Assembly: GCA_018001695.1 (NCBI GenBank)
Contig: JAGNHN010000010.1
Location: forward strand, 1 to 64,000
Direction: 5' to 3'
Origin: Lentimicrobiaceae bacterium
GTDB taxonomy: Bacteria > Bacteroidota > Bacteroidia > Bacteroidales > JAGNHN01
Length of the DNA stretch: 64,000 nt
Within the stretch, counting starts at the first letter, position 1. Every line of letters begins with the position of its first letter. Made by a program: the position numbers and the translations under genes. This document shows positions 1 through 8,386 of the stretch, in pieces. The notes beneath the pieces were generated by a model. The model did no database searches. It worked only from the letters and a program-made list of their open reading frames with translations, and had not been told where the DNA came from.

Positions 1-26
1 CCGGCTTTTATGGAGGGCTCGTGGCT

Positions 27-95
27 CCCGGGTTCAGTAACCGGGCTTACGTTAGCTTCTTGGAGTAAAAATCTCCATCGGTTACTTCACCCGGG
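27..95. repeat. Two-tier stem-loop, non-coding
   Basis: This is an inverted repeat in a gene-free stretch. Bases 27-33 (CCCGGGT) are complementary to 89-95, and 36-43 (AGTAACCG) are complementary to 79-86, separated only by a 2+2 internal loop. The apical region holds a further 5-bp hairpin, TGGAG at 61-65 with CTCCA at 73-77. No convincing reading frame crosses it. It is the first of four consecutive stem-loops in 1-420. Whether it acts as RNA, as a DNA palindrome or as a relic of a dispersed repeat cannot be told from this window. Confidence 0.7.
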
Positions 96-107
96 GTTAT
101 TGCTGTT

Positions 108-127
108 GGACTCCCTTTCGGGAGTCC
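108..127. repeat. Perfect 8-bp hairpin
   Basis: GGACTCCC at 108-115 pairs perfectly with GGGAGTCC at 120-127 across a TTTC tetraloop. No T-run follows on either strand, so it is not a classical intrinsic terminator. It is the second stem-loop of the structured block at the left edge. Confidence 0.75.
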
Positions 128-144
128 AGTGGGTATTGATGGGC

Positions 145-211
145 GTTCCCTGCTGTGCGTAGCTTCTGCCACCGCTGTCCATAGCGTGGAGGCTACAGAC
201 AGCGAGGGAAC
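145..211. repeat. 67-nt long imperfect stem-loop
   Basis: Nearly the whole segment pairs with itself. GTTCCCT at 145-151 pairs with 205-211, GCTGT at 152-156 with 199-203, and GTAGC at 159-163 with 192-196. An inner stem joins 169-176 to 183-189 with one bulged base. Such continuous pairing with small bulges resembles a structured RNA or a mobile palindromic element more than random sequence. No RNA family is recognised. Confidence 0.65.
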
Positions 212-224
212 TTACTCCCACTCG

Positions 225-248
225 CTCTCACTCTCACTCTCACTCTCA
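225..248. repeat. Hexanucleotide microsatellite (CTCTCA)x4
   Basis: Four perfect tandem copies of CTCTCA, preceded by a near copy. The tract lies between the 145-211 stem-loop and the nested inverted repeats next to tRNA-Asp. It is not in a gene, so copy-number change would not alter a protein. Confidence 0.85.
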
Positions 249-304
249 TCCGGGGATTGCCTCATTCGCTTCGCTCATTCGGCGGACCCGGGAGGGGGGG
301 CTAC

Positions 305-420
305 GCATCAAAGCTCCCTCGCTGCGCTCGGACTTTTTGCTTCCCCGTTCGCATCCGAGCAAGCTCGATGCTCCGGGAAAGCAAAAAGCTCCAAAAGCTG
401 TGCTTTTGGAGCTTTGATGC
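305..420. repeat. Nested inverted repeats abutting tRNA-Asp
   Basis: GCATCAAAGCTCC at 305-317 is the exact inverse of 408-420, the segment touching the 3' end of tRNA-Asp. Inside it, about 333-347 (CTTTTTGCTTCCCCG) is a near-perfect inverse of 374-388, with one mismatch. The terminator hairpin of the tRNA (385-415) lies in the same interval. So the tRNA's 3' flank has an inverted copy about 100 bp away. Confidence 0.65.
383..415 (-). terminator. Intrinsic terminator of tRNA-Asp
   Basis: A perfect 14-bp stem joins 385-398 to 402-415 with a TGT loop. Read on the minus strand it starts five bases past the tRNA 3' end and is followed by a T-run, the complement of the A-run at 383-387. Stem, loop, U-run and position all fit a Rho-independent terminator. 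Confidence 0.85.
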
Positions 421-493
421 GGTCCGGACGGGACTCGAACCCGCGACCTCCTGCGTGACAGGCAGGCATTCTAACCGACTGAACTACCGGACC
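420..493 (-). tRNA. tRNA-Asp (GTC)
   Basis: The minus strand folds as a 74-nt cloverleaf. Acceptor GGTCCGG (487-493) pairs with CCGGACC (421-427), with discriminator G. The D arm contains AGTTCAGTCGGTTAGA, the anticodon loop is CTGTCAC giving anticodon GTC, and the T arm is GCGGG-TTCGAGT-CCCGT. A G discriminator is usual for tRNA-Asp. CCA is not encoded, since the genomic bases after the discriminator are CAT, so nucleotidyltransferase must add it. It has a full promoter upstream and a terminator directly downstream, so it is transcribed as a single gene. Confidence 0.97.
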
Positions 494-519
494 AAAATGG
501 TTCCCCGCGTTTGGGAGTG

Positions 520-551
520 CAAATATACTGCGGATTTTCATTATCATCAAA
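520..551 (-). promoter_or_regulatory. Promoter of tRNA-Asp
   Basis: On the minus strand TTTG (548-551) is followed after exactly 20 bases by TATATTTG (520-527). This matches the Bacteroidota consensus TTTG-N19-21-TAnnTTTG. The mature tRNA starts at 493, about 27 bases downstream of the -7 box. Confidence 0.85.
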
Positions 552-660
552 AAAAATTTTACTTAGATAATCCATTGTCACGTTCCACTGACCTCAGGGA
601 TGTCGTAACTTTAATCCTGGCATCCGGAAGAGGGACTTCACTCCCGCATGCCTCGCTGTC

Positions 661-2142
661 ATGAATATCAACGACCACAACGGAAAAGGCGCCTGCACAG
701 ACCGGCTACCGGCTTTCGCCGGCCGCTTTTACCCCGCTACGGAAGCAACCCTGCGGGAGAGCCTGCAGAAAGCCTTTCGTTCAGCTAAAAACCTGGAAAG
801 GCCCGGCCTCAGGGCCCTCATCGTGCCCCATGCAGGATACATCTTCTCCGGTGATGTGGCAGCGTATGCCTATGCCCAGATCCCCCTTCAGCATACCTTC
901 CGCAGGATCTTTATCCTGGCATCCAGTCACCGTACCTCATTTGCCGGGGCTTCGGTCTTTGCCAGCGGGGATTACCTTACGCCCCTGGGTAGGGTGACCA
1001 CTGATGTTGACCTTGCCCATGCACTCCGCGGAGAACATGAGGTGTTTTCGTACGGCGAACAGGGTCATGCACATGAACATAGCCTCGAAGTACAGCTTCC
1101 ACTGCTGCAACACCACTTATCCAGTTTGCCCCCTGTTGTACCCATCATCCTTGGGACCCAAAGTCCGGAGACCTGCCGTGAATTGGCCCAGGCCTTGCGC
1201 CCTTACTTTGTCACGGAAAACATCTTCATCATCAGTACGGATTTTTCTCACTACCCGGCCTATCAGGACGCCTGTCGGCTGGACCTTGAAACTGCGGAGA
1301 TCATTGCTGCCAATCAGCCTCTTCATCTGTTGGAGACGATCAGGGACAAGGCCTGGCAGCATACGCCCGGACTGCAGACGAGGCTGTGCGGATGGACCAG
1401 CGTTTTGACGTTGATGCATCTCACTGCAGGCAACGAAAAGCTGAAATACCACCTGCTCCAGTACCGCAACTCGGGTGATGCTCCTGCCGGTGACAGGGAT
1501 GCAGTGGTCGGGTATTGGGCCATGTCAGTAAATGAGGAGGGTTCGGAGGATGTATCTGGCCCAGAAATCAGGAGCCACCTCCGGCACGAAGCCGGCACCG
1601 GCCTCAGCCCGGCAGAACAGCAAAAGCTTCTGGAAATAGCCCGCCAGTCGCTGCAGGCCTACCTGATCCATGGACATTTTCTGCCCTGCCAGGCGGCGCA
1701 GATGCCGCCAGCCTTGCAACAGCCCGCAGGCGCCTTCGTGTCGCTCCACCATGGCAAGGAACTCAGGGGATGCATCGGTCGCTTTGATCCGGATATCCCC
1801 CTGTATCTCGTCGTCAGAGATATGGCTGTGTCAGCAGCGCAGGACAGCCGCTTTGAACCTGTGGCAGCAGCCGAGCTGGAGGATCTGGAGATAGAAATCA
1901 CTGTCCTCGGGCCTCGTGAACGCATTCAGGGCCCCGATGACATCATCATCGGAAAGCATGGTATCTACCTGCGGCAGGGGATATCCGGCGGGACGCTGCT
2001 ACCGCAGGTAGCTGTGCAGCATGGCTGGGATGCACCAGCCTTTCTGGGTCATTGCGCCCGCGACAAAGCCGGGATTGGCTGGGAGGGTTGGCGACATGCA
2101 GAAATATACCGCTTTGAGGCCCAGGTTTTTGGAGAAAAATAA
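661..2142 (+). CDS. AmmeMemoRadiSam protein B-A fusion (Memo-AMMECR1)
   Basis: A 493-residue protein with two domains. Residues about 15-275 are a MEMO1-like domain, related in fold to extradiol dioxygenases, with VPHAGYIFSG near 55-64, a histidine-rich GHAHEHSLEVQLP segment near 136-148 and STDFSHY. Residues about 310-490 are an AMMECR1 domain with the hallmark LRGCIG near 367-372. These families form the 'AmmeMemoRadiSam' trio with a radical SAM enzyme. That third member is not in this window. The biochemical role is unsettled, so no reaction is assigned. The start is the only ATG giving both full domains. No clear promoter box was found. It converges on the M43 gene, whose terminator overlaps this stop codon. 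Confidence 0.9.
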   Translation: MNINDHNGKGACTDRLPAFAGRFYPATEATLRESLQKAFRSAKNLERPGLRALIVPHAGYIFSGDVAAYAYAQIPLQHTFRRIFILASSHRTSFAGASVFASGDYLTPLGRVTTDVDLAHALRGEHEVFSYGEQGHAHEHSLEVQLPLLQHHLSSLPPVVPIILGTQSPETCRELAQALRPYFVTENIFIISTDFSHYPAYQDACRLDLETAEIIAANQPLHLLETIRDKAWQHTPGLQTRLCGWTSVLTLMHLTAGNEKLKYHLLQYRNSGDAPAGDRDAVVGYWAMSVNEEGSEDVSGPEIRSHLRHEAGTGLSPAEQQKLLEIARQSLQAYLIHGHFLPCQAAQMPPALQQPAGAFVSLHHGKELRGCIGRFDPDIPLYLVVRDMAVSAAQDSRFEPVAAAELEDLEIEITVLGPRERIQGPDDIIIGKHGIYLRQGISGGTLLPQVAVQHGWDAPAFLGHCARDKAGIGWEGWRHAEIYRFEAQVFGEK

Positions 2143-2166
2143 AGGCTGCCCCTTGCGGAGCAGCCT
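2134..2166 (-). terminator. Intrinsic terminator of the M43 protease gene
   Basis: AGGCTGC at 2143-2149 pairs with GCAGCCT at 2160-2166. On the minus strand the stem is followed by TTATTTTTC, a U-rich tail. It lies 26 bases past the stop of the protease gene and touches the stop codon of the converging Memo-AMMECR1 gene. Confidence 0.75.
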
Positions 2167-2191
2167 GGCGAACCTGTATCAGGTCAATAAG

Positions 2192-4552
2192 TTACCTGAG
2201 GATAACCTTGCCGGTGTAATTCTGTGAATCACCCACCAAATTCAGCAGATACATTCCGGACGGCAAAGCCGACAGGTCGTATCTCCTCAGGTAATTTCCT
2301 TTGTCAATGTAAACCTCATCAACCAAAACAGCAGAACCGGTCAAATTGTTGAGACGAAGTGAAAATTTTCCGTTTAATCCCTGCAAATCGATCGTCAGGA
2401 TATCGTCTGAAGGGTTGGGATAGAACCGTATCATGCCCGGATCCTTACCGTGTTCAGGAACCGAGACGAGGTTGGATATGTTGATGTCATCCAGGTAAAT
2501 ATTATTACTCAGGTAGCTGAAACTCTCAAATTTGATCTGCACATTCTCCATGCCTGCCCAGGCGGTGAGGTCAACGGATCTGCAGGGACTGCCATATCCG
2601 CTTCCACACCAGTCATCAGGACCGGCAGGCGTGAAGTAGCTGTTTCTGGGTGTTGCGGTGGCGAAGCTGCCGGTGCCATCATCTCCAAGCCGGAGGACGG
2701 ATGTCCAGGTTTGTCCGCAATCCGTGGAAACCAACACAAAAAGGGAATCGGTGTAGGACGTCTGATACTGGGCATAAGCATGCCTGAAATGCAGGTAAAC
2801 TTCGCTCATCCCTGAAAAATTCAGGGGGGCTGATACCAAACCATCCTTATAACTCAGCGAATTGGTGCCAAAGATGGGAACCATCGCTGCTTTGTTGGAG
2901 GTGTTCAGCCGGGGTGCTGTGGCGATCTGCCAGGTGAAATCCCCGTTGGGATTCACGGTGGTCCATTCACGCCAGGCCAGGCTGTTGCTTTCAAAGTCTT
3001 CATCCAGCGGCAGGGGAATTCCTCCGGCCAGGATCAGGCCGGGCTGGGTGAAGGTTTGTTGTCCATTGACATTGGTGGCGGTCAGAGAGACGGTATAGGC
3101 ACCTGGTACATCGAAACGGATGACAGGGTTCCGGGAGTTCGGACCTGTTCCGTTCAGATAGGTGACGGTGGAGGGGATGGTCTGCCATTCCCAGCTTGTC
3201 GGGCAGTATTCGCTTTGATCTGTGAAAGAGACAGGCTCGGATGTACAGGCAAAACGCTTGCTGAAAGCAAAATGGGTATTGGGCCTCAGGGTGTCGCTGA
3301 CATGAATCAGTCCGGGCATTACGATGGTATCAGCGCCCATGCCGTTCTGGGCAATGAGGGTGACGGTCCAGTTACCGGGCTGGCTGAATTGAATATTCTG
3401 GGGATTTTGCACATTGGAGGTGGACGGTGTCCCGTTCTCAAAATGCCAGCTCCAGCTTTGAGGAGAGCCCACTGAAAGATCGGTGAAATTGACTGGGCAA
3501 TTTGAGACGGTGGTCGACCGGTCGACCTGGAAATTGGCGACAGGGGGCTGGAGCACGCAGCCCAGTGAGGTCTGCAATGAGCTTCTCCACATGCTGATGG
3601 CCGCCCGCATACGGGCTTTCTGGCCCTGTGTGAAGGTGTTTGCGCAGGCATCATCTACATAGTCCATATAGTTCATGAACATATCCTCAGATCCGCATGA
3701 ATACTGGGGATGCGAGGGGCAGCCATAATAATTGTCACCCTGGTTGGGCGTATCTCCTACATAGTCGGTGCCGGAACAGGTACCGTTATCGTCGCCCCAG
3801 ATGTGATACAGGTTAAGCCAGTGGCCTACCTCGTGTGTGGTCGTCCTTCCCTTATGAAAGGGATACTGAACATTTCCCACTGTGCCGAAAGCATCATAGA
3901 GGATAACAACTCCGTCGGTGGCCGGATTGCCGCCCGGGAACTGTGCATAACCCAGGAGTCCGCTTCCGAGGTTGCAGACCCATATATTCAGATATGAGGA
4001 AGAGGGCCAGGCATCCTTGCCACCCTGGGAAGTGAATTTGGCATTATTGTTCAGGCCGAAGGTGTTCACACTGGTCTGGGTACGGGTGATCCCAGTGGTG
4101 AAGTTGCCCTGAGGGTCACGACTGGCCAGGCAAAACTCTATTTCCGCATCAGCTGCCACGGGCTTAAACATACCCGGTGTCAGGGTGGTATCCGTATTCA
4201 TCCTGCGAAAGTCCCGGTTCAGGACATCTATCTGACTGTGAACCTGGGCATCGGAGATGTTTTGATTTGCATTACTATATAATATGTGTACGACAACCGG
4301 GATAGTGATGACATTGTTCACACCCTCTATTTCCTCTTTACCCTTGGTGGCGATCCACGCTTCGGTGAGTTTTTCCATTTCAGCCATGCGTCCTTCAAGC
4401 CCGGGGTCTGATATTTTGAGCATTTCGAGGTAGGGCATTGTGCCGCAGCGTTCATACCCTTCATGGTGATGTTTGTGATCGTCGTGATGCTGGGAAATGG
4501 CAGGAACCCATGAAAACAGGGCTGCCACGGTCAGAAGTAAGATTATCCGCAT
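2192..4552 (-). CDS. Secreted M43 (pappalysin-like) zinc metalloprotease, T9SS cargo
   Basis: 786 residues. A signal peptide (1-20) is followed by a His-rich segment. The catalytic domain spans roughly 80-345, with the zinc motif HEVGHWLNLYH (H240, E241, H244, H250) and a Met-turn NYMDY downstream. Two PKD-type beta domains follow (about 350-515), then a MAM/cleaved-adhesin-like jelly roll (about 515-700). The last 80 residues are a T9SS type A sorting domain with YPNPSDD and a final GKVILR. The protein should be exported by Sec and delivered to the surface or medium by T9SS. The C-terminal half is paralogous to that of the gene upstream (4647-8318). It has its own promoter and terminator. 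Confidence 0.93.
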   Translation of the reverse strand: MRIILLLTVAALFSWVPAISQHHDDHKHHHEGYERCGTMPYLEMLKISDPGLEGRMAEMEKLTEAWIATKGKEEIEGVNNVITIPVVVHILYSNANQNISDAQVHSQIDVLNRDFRRMNTDTTLTPGMFKPVAADAEIEFCLASRDPQGNFTTGITRTQTSVNTFGLNNNAKFTSQGGKDAWPSSSYLNIWVCNLGSGLLGYAQFPGGNPATDGVVILYDAFGTVGNVQYPFHKGRTTTHEVGHWLNLYHIWGDDNGTCSGTDYVGDTPNQGDNYYGCPSHPQYSCGSEDMFMNYMDYVDDACANTFTQGQKARMRAAISMWRSSLQTSLGCVLQPPVANFQVDRSTTVSNCPVNFTDLSVGSPQSWSWHFENGTPSTSNVQNPQNIQFSQPGNWTVTLIAQNGMGADTIVMPGLIHVSDTLRPNTHFAFSKRFACTSEPVSFTDQSEYCPTSWEWQTIPSTVTYLNGTGPNSRNPVIRFDVPGAYTVSLTATNVNGQQTFTQPGLILAGGIPLPLDEDFESNSLAWREWTTVNPNGDFTWQIATAPRLNTSNKAAMVPIFGTNSLSYKDGLVSAPLNFSGMSEVYLHFRHAYAQYQTSYTDSLFVLVSTDCGQTWTSVLRLGDDGTGSFATATPRNSYFTPAGPDDWCGSGYGSPCRSVDLTAWAGMENVQIKFESFSYLSNNIYLDDINISNLVSVPEHGKDPGMIRFYPNPSDDILTIDLQGLNGKFSLRLNNLTGSAVLVDEVYIDKGNYLRRYDLSALPSGMYLLNLVGDSQNYTGKVILR

Positions 4553-4620
4553 TGATTTTTAATGATTAACAAACCTGAATAAGAATAGTTTAATACCCCT
4601 CTCTCCTGAAACAGGATTTG

Positions 4621-4628
4621 CAAAGATA
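4621..4628 (-). promoter_or_regulatory. -7 box for the M43 protease gene
   Basis: TATCTTTG on the minus strand fits TAnnTTTG and gives a leader of about 60 bases before the ATG at 4552. It lies between the stop of the upstream BNR gene and this start, so the two cargo genes can be transcribed separately. No good -33 TTTG was seen. Confidence 0.65.
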
Positions 4629-4646
4629 CAGTATGGAGGAATAGGG

Positions 4647-7600
4647 TTACTTGTTCCGGATCAACTTCTGACTGATGCGGGTGTTGTTTCCCTGGTAAGT
4701 GACGATGTAGACGCCGGCTTTGAGACCGGAAAGATCTATGGGGAAGGTGGTGAAGCCGTGGATGTCCATGCTGAAGAAAGCCACCGTTTTTCCTGTTACG
4801 TCCTTGATTTCCAATATAGAAGGACCAGTTCCTTGAATGGAAGCCCAGGTGGCTCCTGTGGCAGGATTGGGGCTCAAAGTGAACATGGCCTGTGTATTTC
4901 CTGCATCGGGGATATCACCGGCGACCGAGACAGCGATGTCATCCAGATAAATATTATTGCTTAGGAAGCTGAAGGATTCAAAGGCAATGCGGATGTCATT
5001 GAGTCCGGCCCAGGCGCTGATATCAATGTTCTGGCAGGGGGTAGCCGTGCTGCCATAGCACCAATCGGCTGCGGAGGCCGGCACAAAGGAACTGGTAGTG
5101 GGCGGATGGGTGGCAAACTGTCCATTGCCATCTTCTCCCAGACCGGCTATGCGTGTCCAGGTGCTGCCGCAGTCGTCACTGAGGTATATCCGTAGCGAAT
5201 CAGAAAATCCGCTCTGATATTGTGCGTAGGCATGTCTGAAATGCAGATAAGCGGAGCCTGCGCCCCTCAGATCCAGTGGTGGGGTGATCAGGCGGTCGGT
5301 ATAACCAAGGGTGTTGGTATTGTAGATCTTCATATACACGGCAGCACCCTGACTTCCAAGGTCGATATACTCCCAGCTCAGGTCATTGTTGGGGTTATGG
5401 ATGCTCCATCCCCGGCCTGTGATGTCGGCATTGTCAAAACCTTCGTAAAAGGGTAGTCCAAGCCCGCCATTAATGATGAGTGCCTGCTTTGTCACAGTAG
5501 CGCTGCCGTTCTGATTCGTTACGGTCAGGCTTACATCATACTGACCCTGTGCCAGAAAGCGTACCTGCGCCAGGGGTGATGATGCGGAGGTTCCGTTCAG
5601 GAATAGGACGCTGTCAGGGGTAAATGTCCATTGCCAGGTTTCAGGGCAATGGTCGCTCTGATCCTGAAAGACAACATGATCATGGCTGGTACACAAGTAT
5701 CGCTGGTTGTAGGTAAACCCAACATTGGGCAACAGGGTATCGCTCACGGTAATATAGGAAGTCTTCAGCAGGCTGTCTTCACCAATGCTGTTTCGGACAA
5801 AGAGCGAAACGGAGAATATCCCGGCTGTATCATAGATAATGTGCTGTGGATGTTGCAGGGTGGATGTTGCGGGCGTACCACCTTCGAAGCGCCAGAACCA
5901 TTCTGTGGGAATACCGCCGCTCATGTCGGTAAACTTAATGGCACAGCCTTTGGGAATGAATGTCTTACTTGCGTGGAACTGTGACATGGGATAGGTTTCG
6001 TACAAGCCTGATTCCCATAATCCCCTGCCGTATGTAGAGGCCCTGATACGGTCGGTACTGCCATTCAGGGTGTCATACCAGATCTCCAGCTCGGTGATCT
6101 CGGCCGTGTAGGGCAATCCATTGGAAAAGGGCATCCAGTCGCCGGTATGATAATCCCTGTAGAAAACACCCAGGTCAGTGCCGAGGTAGAGTCCATCCAC
6201 TGCCCGGCGGTAGTACACCAGGGTATTCAAAGGGATATCGGGAAGGTTGCCGGTAATATCCGTCCATGTAGTTCCGCGGTTATCGGAGCGGAAGACCTTT
6301 CTGTCCTGGATGATCCAGAGTGTACCGGGTTGTGTGGGATGGGTGGCAATGGCTTTGACCAATCCGGAATGCGGCAACTGAGAGGTCAGGTTGATAAAGA
6401 CCGGGCTGGCGTCATTGACATTATCGCAACGGAAGAAACTGCTGTTGTATTTGGAAGCATAGAGCAGGTCAGGATCGGCGGAGGATTGCTCGAGGGCCAG
6501 CATATTACTTCCACCTGTGTTTGGTGCAATATTCTGCCATATAACGCTTTGAGGATTGGGCGCATTGGCATTGGTGCTGCGCCAGACGCTGCTCATCCCC
6601 AGGAAGAGGGTATTGGGATCTGTTCTATGCAATATGAAGGGAGAAACCCATGCGCCGGATTCATTGATGCCATTGCTGCCATTTTCCCCTATGGTGCCCT
6701 CGTAGCTGTTTTGATAGAGTCTGAAAAGGGAACCATAATAATAAGTTCCGTAAGTTCTGTCGGGGTTTGCGTAATTGACGGCACATTCCATGCCGTCACC
6801 GCCTGCCACGGTCAGCCAGCCGGTTCCCAGATAGATGGCGCTACCATTATCCTGGTATCCTGTCATCACCTGGTCGCGTACTTTGGCCGACTGCCCCAGT
6901 TTGTAAATCTGTGAAACGGCCAGTCCGCTGCTGATTTCCGTCCAGGTATTGCCACCATTATCGGTATAATGGACGCCTCCGTCATTGCCGGAATACAGCC
7001 TGCCGTTGGGAGCGTAGCCGAGGTAATGGCAGTCGGCATGAACGGCGGGGATCCCGCCTGCGCCGTACCAATGGGAGTTGATCTGCCAGTTTACGCCGCC
7101 GTCGTTGGATTTCCAGACATTGACACCACCGGCATAGACGGTATTGGCGTTGTCAGGATCGACTGCGATGGCCAGGTTGTACCATGACTGCCCGGATTGG
7201 TCACTGCCGGTAGGGGAGTACCCCATTATATTGGGAGAATCTGAGCGCATGGTAAAGCTGAGGCCTGCATCCAGGGAGCGGTACATGCCTTTGAAAGTCT
7301 GCTGGTTGGTGAGCAGAAAGTACACCATGTCGGGGGTATGTGGGCTGACTCCGATAACACCGCGGTTTCCGCCCGGTAATCCATTGCTGACGGGTGACCA
7401 TGACTGCCCGTTATTGACCGAACGGAAGAAGTTGCCGCCACTGGCTGCATATACGATATTGGGATTGGTTGGGTGAAAGACCATGTCCTTAAAGTTCGAC
7501 GCGGAAGAGGTTAAGGTCCAGGTTGCAGCGGAATCTACGGAGCGGAAGATGCCTGCATTGGTGGCCGCGAGCAGGATGGCAGGATTGTTTGGATGGATCA

Positions 7601-8318
7601 GGAGTGCGCCCACAACCCGGTTTCCCATGCCGTTATTTGACATGATCCAGTTGAAGCCGCCATCATAGCTTTTCATCACGCCCACCCCGGGTGCATCGCC
7701 ATGGTCCCTGTCTCCTGTGCCCATGTAGACGATGGATGGATTGATGGGATCAACTGCAAGGCTGGATACGCCCAGGGTTGGCAGGGTATCACTTAGCCCC
7801 GTCCAGCTCTGTCCGCCATCTGATGTAACCCAGAGGCCGCCAGAAGCGGCTCCGGCCCATATGCGCAACGGATCCGTGGGATCGTAAGCCAGGGCATTGA
7901 TGCGTCCCATGCCGTTGGGCTGGCCTGTGCCATTGTTGGCCGGTTGCTGAACAGGACCCAGGATCTGCCATGATCCGGCCTGCGATCGTATGCTGGTTTT
8001 CTTTTTGACCTGCTGATAAGCGTTCCAGAGCTCAGCCCGGCTGAAGCGACTTCCGTCAGGACGCATGCGCATCACCTGATAATATTCCCACCGCTTGAAG
8101 GGTTTCCAGCCTGAACCGCGGCTTACTACCCTGTCCTTCCAGTACAGTTCAAAAGCCCGAACAACCTCAGGAACAGGAATACTTTCATCTTGCATCATAT
8201 CAATCCACAATGGATAGGATGCTGTGTCACTGGCATCCTGCGCATGGATGTTCTGACTTCCCAGGGTGAAAATCAACCCGATAATTAGCAGGTAAAATCC
8301 TCTCATGATATCTTTCAT
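4647..8318 (-). CDS. Secreted BNR/sortilin-like propeller protein, T9SS cargo
   Basis: 1223 residues from the chosen start. A signal peptide ends near HAQ. Residues about 110-750 hold many BNR/Asp-box type repeats (SxDGGxxW, for example SDGGQSWTG, SNDGGVNWQ, TDNGGNTWTE), which fold as sortilin/glycosidase-like beta-propellers. Two PKD-like domains and a MAM-like domain follow (YLHFRHAYAQYQ, LSNNIYLDDI), then a T9SS type A sorting domain (LSPNPATGA, ending KLIRNK). An upstream ATG at 8390 is open, but the -7 box at 8341-8348 lies inside that extension, so translation should start at 8318 behind GAGGA. No catalytic residues are assigned. Adhesion or glycan binding is possible. Confidence 0.9.
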   Translation of the reverse strand: MKDIMRGFYLLIIGLIFTLGSQNIHAQDASDTASYPLWIDMMQDESIPVPEVVRAFELYWKDRVVSRGSGWKPFKRWEYYQVMRMRPDGSRFSRAELWNAYQQVKKKTSIRSQAGSWQILGPVQQPANNGTGQPNGMGRINALAYDPTDPLRIWAGAASGGLWVTSDGGQSWTGLSDTLPTLGVSSLAVDPINPSIVYMGTGDRDHGDAPGVGVMKSYDGGFNWIMSNNGMGNRVVGALLIHPNNPAILLAATNAGIFRSVDSAATWTLTSSASNFKDMVFHPTNPNIVYAASGGNFFRSVNNGQSWSPVSNGLPGGNRGVIGVSPHTPDMVYFLLTNQQTFKGMYRSLDAGLSFTMRSDSPNIMGYSPTGSDQSGQSWYNLAIAVDPDNANTVYAGGVNVWKSNDGGVNWQINSHWYGAGGIPAVHADCHYLGYAPNGRLYSGNDGGVHYTDNGGNTWTEISSGLAVSQIYKLGQSAKVRDQVMTGYQDNGSAIYLGTGWLTVAGGDGMECAVNYANPDRTYGTYYYGSLFRLYQNSYEGTIGENGSNGINESGAWVSPFILHRTDPNTLFLGMSSVWRSTNANAPNPQSVIWQNIAPNTGGSNMLALEQSSADPDLLYASKYNSSFFRCDNVNDASPVFINLTSQLPHSGLVKAIATHPTQPGTLWIIQDRKVFRSDNRGTTWTDITGNLPDIPLNTLVYYRRAVDGLYLGTDLGVFYRDYHTGDWMPFSNGLPYTAEITELEIWYDTLNGSTDRIRASTYGRGLWESGLYETYPMSQFHASKTFIPKGCAIKFTDMSGGIPTEWFWRFEGGTPATSTLQHPQHIIYDTAGIFSVSLFVRNSIGEDSLLKTSYITVSDTLLPNVGFTYNQRYLCTSHDHVVFQDQSDHCPETWQWTFTPDSVLFLNGTSASSPLAQVRFLAQGQYDVSLTVTNQNGSATVTKQALIINGGLGLPFYEGFDNADITGRGWSIHNPNNDLSWEYIDLGSQGAAVYMKIYNTNTLGYTDRLITPPLDLRGAGSAYLHFRHAYAQYQSGFSDSLRIYLSDDCGSTWTRIAGLGEDGNGQFATHPPTTSSFVPASAADWCYGSTATPCQNIDISAWAGLNDIRIAFESFSFLSNNIYLDDIAVSVAGDIPDAGNTQAMFTLSPNPATGATWASIQGTGPSILEIKDVTGKTVAFFSMDIHGFTTFPIDLSGLKAGVYIVTYQGNNTRISQKLIRNK

Positions 8319-8340
8319 ATATCCTCGACAATCATAATAA

Positions 8341-8348
8341 CAAAGATA
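8341..8348 (-). promoter_or_regulatory. -7 box for the BNR propeller gene
   Basis: TATCTTTG on the minus strand, with an expected transcript start near 8335. That leaves about 15-18 bases of leader with GAGGA before the ATG at 8318. It rules out the longer reading frame starting at 8390. Confidence 0.75.
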
Positions 8349-8386
8349 GCGGATTTTTGTCGCTGGAATCAGGAAAAGAAAGCGTC

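Noticed and set aside
27-211. Integron attC-like site
   Set aside because: The stem-loops are imperfect palindromes, but no convincing core GTTRRRY at the expected ends and no integrase were seen.
129-664. Short frames on both strands across the tRNA-Asp region
   Set aside because: They run through the tRNA, its terminator and microsatellite sequence and encode low-complexity peptides.
6147-6914. 255-codon open frame on the plus strand
   Set aside because: Antisense to the BNR propeller gene. The minus-strand frame carries clear repeats, so this is a shadow.
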